Positions 19,909-27,549 of a stretch of DNA of 27,549 nt are shown piece after piece. The notes under the pieces were generated by a model that ran no database searches, was not told where the DNA came from, and worked only from the letters and a program-made list of their open reading frames with translations. Source of the DNA: Chara braunii (lineage: Eukaryota > Streptophyta > Charophyceae > Charales > Characeae); contig BFEA01000003.1 in NCBI GenBank assembly GCA_003427395.1, forward strand, positions 3,008,255-3,035,803, written 5' to 3'. Made by a program: the position numbers and the translations under genes. Position 1 is the stretch's first letter; each line of letters begins with the position of its first letter.

Positions 19909-20956
19909 ATAACGAAAACAGAACCTTATGGCTCTGGCTCCTTTTCCATTCTGGGGAGGATCAGTCCGGTTCCTATTCCACCGGCAAGTCACAAGATTTA
20001 CATGAAGTACTCACCCACGCTCTTCCCCTTTACAGTAGGAAAGCCCAAGGGACGGCATTGATTACTTCCTGCTGGAAGGATGTACCACCCCTTACCCAGG
20101 GGACCAGGCTGGACTAAGAATCGCTCGGTTTGGTACTCTGTTTCTCGTCCAGCCTGTTCCTCTCGGTTCTTTGACTGTCAAAATTTCCTTGAGTACCAAA
20201 CTGCTGACTTGGCTTTCTACAGAATCGCTTGCATGAATCCTAGATTCTCTGGTTGAGTTGTCGGTGCTTCTGTCTAAAGATAAGTCCTATACTGTTTTTC
20301 TCATCCCCTTGCCTCCTATCTTCTTATGACAAATTGAGGAAAGCTTGGTTTAGTCTATTCATCCCTAATTTTTAGCTGCTTTATTCGCTGTAGGCGTTGG
20401 AGCTGTTGAGTTGGCTGTTTGTTGCAGGGTTGGCTAAAACCCTAAACCCTATCGAGTGTTTTCGCTGGATCACTCTTGCCTAAGTTAGCCTGATCCCGAT
20501 CACCTGGGTTCTAAGACTTGGCAGTGCCCAATATTGTGGTCCTTGTGTACTTGCTTAAGGCGTCGTCTGACTTGTTCCTCTCAGTTCCTTGACTGTCGGG
20601 TTCTCTTTAAGTGCCAGAACTGCAGACTCAGTCCTCTAAAGTACGCCTCGATAGATACTGAACCTTCTCAGGCCCAGGTACTACTTTCTGTGTCTAGGGT
20701 TAAACCCTATCCTCCTTTTTGTCTTTATTCCTCTGCGTTCTCTGCCTGGTGCCAAAACCCTAAACCGCAGCTGATTTATCTGGCCTGCTCGACGCCCTTT
20801 TAATACATCCTATGGTTTTAGGCTTAAACTAGTTCTTTTTACCTAATGGGAATCTAGTTCAATCTTCTGTTTTTCCTTCGGGATGCTATTGGCTTGCTGT
20901 TTGGATGTCCGTCGAAAAGAGGCGAAGGTTTTTGTTTTGGTGTGGTGGAGGTGCGT
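19909..20956 (-). other. LINE 3' untranslated region
   Basis: Non-coding end of the LINE. It holds two imperfect ~57-bp repeats (20155-20210 and 20573-20628, both with gttcctctc(g/a)gttc.ttgactgtc). It also has three telomere-like motifs (CCCTAAACCC at 20436-20450, aggg/aaaccct at about 20696-20709, AAACCCTAAACC at 20754-20766). Its terminal part resembles the tail of the SINE at 18169-18710. Confidence 0.7.
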
Positions 20957-22855
20957 TCAGCTGGTGCCTAGTGACATGTCTGTAATGTTTGTTCTGTTCC
21001 TTGGTGTGTCTGGTATCGGAGTTAAGGCTGTATGCCTCTGTTTCCAATGTCCGAAATGAACTCTATCTTGCTCTATTTTTGCTATGTTACCTTCTCCTAG
21101 GAGGTGCTTTGAAAAAGATTCCACTATTTTGTCTCTATTTATTGGATTATTCTGTATTTTCCTATAGGTCCTTTCCAGCATCCCATGTATTCGGTTTCCA
21201 GTATGTTTAGTATCTCTTCCCATGTCTCTTGCGTACCCACTGCTGTATGCTGGATCGTCTCTTGGCATCTGCGTTTCCAGATTGCCTATAAAGTGGCTAA
21301 CCTCAGCGTCTGGAAGAAAACGCGTTCATATCTGTGCCATGAATCCGGCAATTGCATCCCCAGCAAAAGTGGTATCTGCTCCGTTGGGAGGGTCTTTTTT
21401 ATGATTGAGAGCCACAGTGCTGCTGAGCGTTTCCAGAGCTGCTGTGCCTTTTGACATTGTTGGAGACAATGTTCTATGTCTTCTTTCGTTCCACTAGGGT
21501 AGATGGAACATACCTCCTGTAGTGGAGATCGCGTGTGTATATTCCTTCTCTTGTACAGCCATGCGTTTACTGGCAAGACACGGTGTGCGAGGAGCCATTG
21601 AAAGCTCCTTAATTTGACTGCTGTTATAGGGGTGCGCTGTTGGGTGGTATGGTGACATGAGTTTCCCATCTCTGGCTTATCATTTGCGAGACGGAAGCAG
21701 ATCTCAGTCTCAGTGTATATCCCAACTTTGTGGTGTATTCTAAAATATTAGTGCGCTTTTCTATTCCTAGTCTACCCGATTTCATTTTCCAGGCCCATTC
21801 GACTGGATCAATTTCTAGGTTTTCTATGTTTGTTGTAGGCTTGTGAATACGACGTTCCTCTGTTTCTACTACCTTTATCTTTCTTACCGCTAGTTCTGGT
21901 AGGGTTATTTCCCCTGACGAGGTTCGGTTTAACAAACTTGTGGTAGCTCCTGGTTCCTCTATTGGGTACATGTTGCAAATGAGCCAGGAATCCCTTGGTC
22001 CTTCCCTCTTACGAAATTGGTAGGCCATGGTGGGGGTGGCTTCCATCCTTGTTGTCGGCCAGTCTCATGGATTCCATTTGTATGGTCCTTTGAGTAGTTG
22101 GATCCATCCCTCCGGGACGGAAATGAGGATGTTATTTAAGTTTTCCTGTAAGTTGTGGCAGCCCTTTAGGGCTTCTCTCAGTTCCTTGACCGATTTCCAT
22201 CTTTTTTCTGTCTCGTGCCATAGGTGTTTGATCTGCCACATTCCTTTTTCTACCCAAGTGCCCATTTCATATCATTGCCTGTTAGGGTCCACGGTTTTCT
22301 CTGAGTATCGAGAATGGATTGATTGCAAAAGAGGGGTTGCCTAAGCACCTCCTCTTTGCTCATCGGTTCTCTCACCTTGGCTGGTAGGATCTCTCTCCAG
22401 GTTTTCATTAATTGCTTCCAGAAGTCTTGTTCCTGATCATTTGCTTCTTCCTTAGGCTCTGCTACTCGAGATGTGCCCCTCATTGCCCAAGGTTTCGTTA
22501 TTAGCCAGAAAAGGCCACAAATGTTTTTCGAGGTTTTGTATTTTACTAGCTCTTGTATCCTTCTTAGCCCTAAGTCTATCCATGGGAGGTTCTCATTGGT
22601 TAATAGTTTGATGATCCATTTCGATTGTAGAGCCTTTATCTGTAATTCTGGGTCGAGTATTCCCAGGCCACCTTTTGTCTTCCTCTGTGTTACGTGTTTC
22701 CATGCCACTTTGGAGATGGCGTTAACTTTGGATGGGTTTCCTGTCCAAAGATAGGCTGCTGCTTTTCTTCTCAATTGTGTTTTGACGTGTTTCGGTGGAC
22801 TCCAAATGGTTGCCGCGTACCACGTCATTGAAAAAATAGAGGCATTCAATATCAA
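20957..22855 (-). pseudogene. LINE ORF2 C-terminal part (connection and zinc-binding RVT domain)
   Basis: Broken frames run 22855-22250, 22046-21624, 21669-21286 and 21268-20957. The first has the ATIWSPPK..., GGLGILDPE and LQSKWIIKLL patterns seen after the RT in plant-type LINEs. The third has LRSFQWLLAHRVLPVNAWLYKRR followed by Cys and His residues (EVCSIYPSGTKEDIEHCLQQC), typical of the zf-RVT domain. Overlapping ends reflect frame shifts. Confidence 0.8.
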
Positions 22856-22859
22856 TGCC

Positions 22860-23894
22860 CTACCGAAGATTGATGTATATGTCTTTGACCAATTGCATTT
22901 TGACCATCATTTTACTCAATATTGTTGGGGCCATCGCCTGATTAGAGCCTTTCCTAGACACTTGGATTCCTAGAAATCTTAGCGGTTCATTGCCTTGTGA
23001 CCATGTCATTCCTTCCGGTGTGCTATGAGGTGGCTCAATTTGAGGGTCTGTGAGCCACCAGCCTATTGTTTTTGGCCAGTTAATTTTCATTTATGACACG
23101 ATTTGGAATGCATGCATGACTCTAGTGAGTGCTTGGAAAGAGGAATCTGATGCCCTCATAAGGACTGTCAGATCGTTTGCGAATAGAATGGCTGTTGGTA
23201 GGCTAATTGGATGTTGTCTGTCCTCCATTAATCTTTCGATCGATGAGTCCTTCCTTAGGAAGGAGGCTATGGCTTCCATAATAAAGAGGAAAATTGGGGC
23301 TGCTAGTGGGTCTCCCTGTCTTACTGACCTGGACATACGATATGGTTGCGACATATGGCCATTGACTTGGACACTTCCGTGGGCTTCTGAGTAAAGGATT
23401 TGTACCCATTTTCTGAAGTTTGGTCCTACTCCCATTTTTTCCATACTCTGCTGTAGGAAATTCCAGTTGACCTGGTCGTAAGCTTTTTCAAAGCCAAAGA
23501 ATAGGATGGCTGCGTTCATTCTTTCGTCCTGGATGTATCTGACTGATTCATTTACAATCATTACGCTATCTAGAATGAAGCTACCTGGGATGAAGCCTGT
23601 TTGGTCTAAGTGAAAGCAGTTTCTAGTTATTGTTCTTATTCTATTCGCTAGCAGTTTGGCTAATATCTTGTAGGTTACTGGTAGTAAGGAGATTGGTCTG
23701 TAATTTCTAATATCTGTTGGGTCCCCTTTCTTGTATAAGAGAGACACTATTCCTGTACTATGTGAGACTCCTAGGGAACCTTTGTTCCACGCCCCCTCTA
23801 GCAACTGAAAGTATTTTGTGCCTAGTGCAGGCCAATAGGCGACCCAAAACTCTTTAAAGAGGCTGTCTCTGGCTGGGGTTTTGTTAGGTTTCAT
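22860..23894 (-). pseudogene. LINE ORF2 reverse transcriptase domain, catalytically dead
   Basis: Recognisable motifs are YRPISLLPVTYKILAKLLANRI, QTGFIPGS, motif A as FFGFEKAYD, SVRQGDPLAAPIF, and motif C as LFANDL. In active LINEs, motif A has Asp where this copy has Gly (codon 23493-23495), and motif C is FADD where this copy has AND (Asn at 23175-23177). An in-frame TAA at 23091-23093 separates the palm from the following LKINWP and FLGIQVSRKG segments. Confidence 0.92.
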
Positions 23895-23954
23895 TGATTT
23901 CAGTGCTTCTAGGACTTCTTGTTTCGAGATTGGGGCATCCAGTGCTGAGGCTTG

Positions 23955-24257
23955 TTATACTGTGATCTTTTTATCTAGGTAGGTTAGGAACTTGGCTCTA
24001 GCTTGTGAAGTCTCTTGCCGTGAGAAGTTGTGTTCCTTAGAGGTGTAGAGGGTTTGGAAGAAAGTTGCTGCAACGGATAGCATTTGCTGAGGGTTGGAGG
24101 TTAGACCCTGATCTGTTTCCAGTTTATCTATACTGGTGTTTCTGGCGTTTGTTTTAATTTTGCTAAAAAAAAATTTGTTCATTTTTTCTCCTTCCCACTC
24201 TTTCACCCTTGCTCTCATCCTCAGGCCTCTGTTTCTCCATACTTCCCATTCTGCCAA
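23955..24257 (-). pseudogene. LINE ORF2 linker between endonuclease and RT
   Basis: NKFFFSKIK...NTSIDKLETDQGLTSNPQQML is the usual segment before the RT in this LINE class (KFF...k.R...I..L....G). A poly(A) run of nine bases at 24164-24172 lies in the KFFF codons. The region 24258-24805 upstream is too eroded to translate in one frame but reads as the same ORF. Confidence 0.75.
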
Positions 24258-24805
24258 TCCTTGTCTGGCTTCCTCAAATACCCTTTCATAGAGGGGGCTT
24301 CTTGGGTTGCTAAGAAGGTTTTTTTCCGGCTATTCTCATTGCTTGTTTAAGTTCTTCTTCTCTGTCTTTTCTCTTAGAGGCTATTATTCTGGATGCTTTC
24401 GCTGTTGAGTCTGTTAGCGCTGCTACTAGATTGGTGAAGTTTTGGTTAGTATAGTCTGATTGAGACAAACTGTGAGAACTGCTTCTCTCATTTCCGGAGT
24501 GTCCAACAAGGAATTGTTGATTTTGAAAAAATTGTGTCCTCTGGATGGGGTTGTTCCTAATTTGAGCGATAAGATGATAGGTTTGTGGTCTAAACCTGTC
24601 TAACGTGGTAGAGTTCCTATTTCTGTATTGTGTACGGTACCTATGAGTGTGCTTGATATTAGGAAGTAGTCTATGCGAGATGTTGAGATGTGTCCACTTT
24701 TGTTCCGTTTTAAATAGGAGACTTCCTTGCTATCTGGATTTTGAACTCTGAAGGAGTCTAATAGGTCTTTTCTGTCATCAGTTCATGGATAGGTAGGGCT
24801 TCATA

Positions 24806-25350
24806 TTATGACGTCTGCTCTGATCTTGAGGAACCACCATAGAATCGGTCCTTGGTTGGGTGAAGAGTGGCATTCCAGTCCCCTTCCATGATAAGTTGTT
24901 CATCAGTACCACACCTGTGTAGCAGTCTTTCTGTGAATCTGGTTCTTGAGCTCAACTCGTTTGGGTTGTATATTGACATGATTCTGAACCTTTCTTCATA
25001 AATTTCTACGTTTGTCCACGCCCATCTTCCTTCCTCCGAGTCTCGGTTTGAGCTTCTTTTCTGAATCTTATTTGTGGCTTTGGAGTTCGCATGTGTTAGG
25101 ATGGCTACGCCTGCTGAGTTGGGGTGAGGGGTATGGGCCCAGATTGCTTCTTTTACCCATTTCAATTTCTTAGTAAATTGTTCTTGGATTCTTTGGTGTT
25201 CATCAGAGTTTGTTAGGTGTGTTTCCTAGATACAGAGGATGTCTGGTGGGTTTCTTCCTTTCCAGTTTAGATTGTGAGCAAAGTTATCCCATTTCTTTTG
25301 ATTTGTTAAGAGAGAGAGGGTATGCCATTAACGTTCCATGAGATGATTCT
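24806..25350 (-). pseudogene. LINE ORF2 apurinic-type endonuclease domain (EEP), broken
   Basis: ISWNVNGI appears just after the start (about 25337-25314). DILCI then a TAG stop then ETHL follows at about 25240-25210, where other family members have Gln before the catalytic Glu. After it come SAGVAIL and GRWAWTNVEIYEERFRIMSIYNP. MEGDWNATLHPTKDR carries the Asp-x-Asn of the GDWN motif at 24872-24883. This order is diagnostic of the exonuclease-endonuclease-phosphatase fold used by LINEs to nick target DNA. At least one frame shift and several stops interrupt it. Confidence 0.88.
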
Positions 25351-25456
25351 GAGATCTTACGGGGTCCGAATTTCCTTTGTTTTGGGGGTCATCCATTCGT
25401 ATTCCCTCATCTCCCATCTTTTTAGCTCAATTCGGCCCCTCGTGAGCTGCTGGGTT

Positions 25457-25474
25457 AGATGTAGTCTCTTGGTT
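25457..25474. repeat. Right target-site duplication of the LINE
   Basis: Identical to 19874-19891. On its right side the minus-strand frame continues into gypsy-type sequence; on its left the LINE begins. Confidence 0.92.
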
Positions 25475-25515
25475 ACTTTCTGGAAGAGGTGATTTTGGGA
25501 GGAGCCATCGTCAAC

Positions 25516-25578
25516 CATTGTCTTCATTGTCTTCATTGTCTTCATTGTCTTCATTGTCTTCATTGTCTTCATTGTCTT
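25516..25578. repeat. 9-bp minisatellite, 7 copies
   Basis: cattgtctt repeated seven times without change. On the minus strand it encodes (Lys-Thr-Met)7 in frame with the gypsy fragment. Confidence 0.98.
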
Positions 25579-25620
25579 CCGGTTGACGACAGTACTGATC
25601 AGGATCACCTCTTCTTCCTC

Positions 25621-25812
25621 GCTGATCTCCTCAATAGGTTCTTTAACCACCATTACCTTCTTGATTACATTTGCTTTCGGCAATGGGACAATCTTGGTGA
25701 AAGCATTGTGTCGACCGCTGATCTCCTCAATAGGTTCTTTAACCACCAGTACCTTCTTGATTACATTTGCTTTCGGCAATGGGACAATGTTGGTGAAAGC
25801 ACTGTGTCGACT
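25621..25812. repeat. 96-bp tandem duplication
   Basis: Copies at 25621-25716 and 25717-25812 differ at about five sites. The unit is 32 codons, so it keeps the gypsy minus-strand frame. Confidence 0.97.
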
Positions 25813-25893
25813 GCCAAAGCTTCCACCTCTCTCCATAGCCGTAGTTCTTCCTGCATCCTTCTCTCTCTTGCAGCCTCTCCAAACCACAGGCAC

Positions 25894-27505
25894 TCCAAAC
25901 TTAGTTGAAGGAGTGGGAGAATTATGCGCTCTGCGTTTTGCAGAATTGTTCTCCCCAACCTCGTTGGATGGGGCGGCTCCATTTACTGGCTTCAGTCTTT
26001 TACCAGCCTACTGCAAGGAAAATGAGCGATAGCGAACTTCAGAAACCAAACAGCATCATACACATGAGACCAGATAGTCGTGACCTCGAAACAAAAGCAG
26101 AATTGCATCAGGAGTCCCACCAAATAAGAGCACAGCAAAAGCTCGTAAGTGACAATGTTCGAATAGTCTCATCATCATCAACATAGAACCAATGTCGACA
26201 TCCTATCTGGTGCTCGGCGCCCAGACTACAAATGGCAGATCCTATCTAGCCTATCTACAATGCCGCTGATGACGTCAACAGCTCCCCGAAGTACGAGCTG
26301 ATCTCGGCCAATGCCGTTCGCCTCAAGCACCAGGTATGTCTCTCGCCTCTCGCTTATAACCTCGATCCTCAACTCACAGATGCCACATGCAACTCACAGA
26401 TGCCACATGCACCCAAGGACCACCATGCACCTCATCCAGCATACAGCAGCGCAGCTCGGCTATGGCTGCCTGCTCCTTCCAGCTCACCCGAGAGCGCGTG
26501 AGCGCTGGCCAGCGTTAGCACAGCATGCAGCCAGTGCCCGAATGCCGAATGCGTGGGCAGGCCCTTTCCTAAATGGAAGTGGCCTGCCTGCCTTGCGTGC
26601 AGCCTGGCTGCGCTGGGCCCCTGCCCAGAAGTTTCCGGTAGGCCCAGGGAGGCTGAGCCCCAGTCCAAACGAATCAGGCCCAGGGCCTGTGACAGTTACC
26701 TGTGCCCAACTGCCCGCAGCCTGAGTTGGGTCCATGCTGCGTATCTCGCCCAGGGCCTGACTCAGATGCATTTGATAAAAGAGGCCAGGGCCTGGACACT
26801 TTCAACCAACTGGCGCTGCGCAACTGCCTGAATTTTCCCTCAGTTGCGTGGTAGTCCAAAGTAGGCTTCTTGTCGTCTGTCGAGCCTGCCTTCACTTTGG
26901 GCGGCCGACGCTGTTGCAAATAGGGGCCCGGTAGGGCTTACCGAGGCCCTGTGCCTCGCACAACGGTCTTATGCACGGCTGGACTGAATGCCCTGAGCGT
27001 CTCCGCCTTGCGTAATTTCCGATCTTCTTCATCCACACCTTCTTCGCGACTCCTATTCTATGACAGCGATTCTGTCGAATCCCATTTGTCTGGCCCCTAT
27101 TATCTTTTCAGAAATAAGTTCAAATAACTGATGCTGTCGTGCTGGCCTTTCTGATTTTCTTAGCCTTCCTTGATGCCGTTGTTGTTTTTCATTACCAGTA
27201 ACCGGCCGGACGTCCGGACCGGGTTCCAGACAGTCCGGTGTCCGGTGTCCAGTCCTTATGTCCGGATGGAGGTCCCTGGGGCAAAAAAAAAAAAAAAAAA
27301 ACGGTGCAGCCCAGGACGTTTATCGGGTCCTGCCCGCCCCTCGAAAAATAACGGGGTGAGTTTTCAGTGTCGTTTCACCCCACTGGACAGGGCCTAGAGG
27401 TCCGGACAAGAGACACTGCAGGTTTTTGGGGTGGCGGGTTTCGCACAGGCCCGAGCAATTTCAAAGCAGCCGTTTCGACGTGGCGTCCGCTGCTGCTGCC
27501 CGTTG

Positions 27506-27507
<2 letters not shown>
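25894..27507. other. No recognised gene
   Basis: Open frames here are short and resemble no family I know. A perfect 20-bp tandem repeat (aactcacagatgccacatgc) lies at 26371-26410. The stretch 27186-27260 is rich in tccgg motifs, and a run of about 20 A lies at 27282-27301. A further degenerate retroelement cannot be excluded. Confidence 0.5.
26371..26410. repeat. 20-bp perfect tandem repeat, 2 copies
   Basis: aactcacagatgccacatgc occurs twice in a row without change. Confidence 0.98.

Positions 27508-27549
<42 letters not shown>
27508..27549. repeat. (GA)n microsatellite
   Basis: GA units run to the end of the window. Confidence 0.98.

Larger units (their letters stand above)
19892..25456 (-). 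mobile_element. LINE (non-LTR retrotransposon), 5.6 kb, ORF2 only, inserted in gypsy element
   Basis: The boundaries come from an 18-bp target-site duplication on both sides and a poly(A) tail at 19890-19908. Minus-strand order is an endonuclease domain, a linker, reverse transcriptase, a C-terminal region with a zinc-knuckle-like CCHC/RVT domain, then about 1 kb of 3' untranslated sequence. Only about 100 bp precede the endonuclease, so ORF1 is missing by 5' truncation or was never present. Many stops and frame shifts and lost catalytic residues show it is dead. Confidence 0.9.
25475..25893 (-). pseudogene. Ty3/gypsy fragment upstream of the LINE insertion
   Basis: The minus-strand frame ends ...NHLFQKVTKRLHL at the target-site duplication. 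The same frame resumes at 19891 as TKRLHLGMV and leads into the pol segment, so both pieces belong to one element split by the LINE. The portion contains a 32-residue tandem duplication (HNAFTKIVPLPKANVIKKV type) and seven copies of Lys-Thr-Met. It is probably the gag-pro junction but shows no diagnostic gag motif. Confidence 0.65.

Noticed and set aside
21185-22973. Plus-strand frames through the LINE
   Set aside because: The minus strand carries the RT and zinc-binding motifs; the plus frames have none.
25516-25812. CRISPR-like array
   Set aside because: The repeats are contiguous tandem copies without unique spacers, in a eukaryotic transposon.
25489-26032. Plus-strand frames over the tandem repeats
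   Set aside because: They are the reverse complement of the gypsy fragment and its repeats; the minus-strand frame joins the pol segment across the LINE.
26264-26285. CTGATGA resembling a third hammerhead
   Set aside because: No stem II and no GAAA follow at the required spacing.

Overview
The window looks like nuclear DNA of a streptophyte (green-lineage) alga, most plausibly a charophyte such as Chara. This is inferred from four things: a very large gene whose conserved blocks match the plant GON4L-like (SANT/Myb) protein family, a U6 snRNA copy of plant type, CCCTAAA telomere-type motifs, and many GA/CT microsatellites. There are no operons or bacterial signals. An 840-bp run of N marks an assembly gap.

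Layout. 1-1743: GA microsatellite, short tandem repeats and triplet runs upstream of the gene. 1744-11106 (+): one uninterrupted 3120-codon reading frame for a GON4L-like nuclear regulator, very rich in acidic, Gly, Gln/His and other low-complexity tracts. 11107-12570: presumed 3' flank with a 103-bp tandem duplication. 12571-15253: CT microsatellite, a tRNA-derived SINE head, a repeat block carrying two hammerhead-ribozyme cores in AT-rich DNA, an ~85-bp direct repeat, and a U6 snRNA-like sequence. 15254-16093: gap. 16094-18168: CT microsatellite and non-coding repeats. 18169-25893 (- strand): nested transposons. 25894-27549: no recognisable gene, ending in another GA microsatellite.

The transposon nest can be read in layers. 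A decayed Ty3/gypsy pol region (minus strand) was split by a 5.6-kb LINE (minus strand). The LINE left an 18-bp target-site duplication (19874-19891 and 25457-25474) and a poly(A) tail. The same gypsy fragment also carries a 105-bp foldback element flanked by TA; removing it in silico restores the pol frame locally. A tRNA-headed SINE next to the gypsy fragment ends in a tail resembling the LINE's 3' end, as in known SINE/LINE partnerships. All these elements are broken: the LINE has lost both catalytic aspartates in RT motifs A and C.

The most unusual item is the pair of hammerhead cores at 13896-13924 and 14039-14067. One has an intact CUGAUGA/stem II/GAAAC core and the other has G12 changed to A. 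They sit in a short tandem array and are not accounted for by any coding feature.
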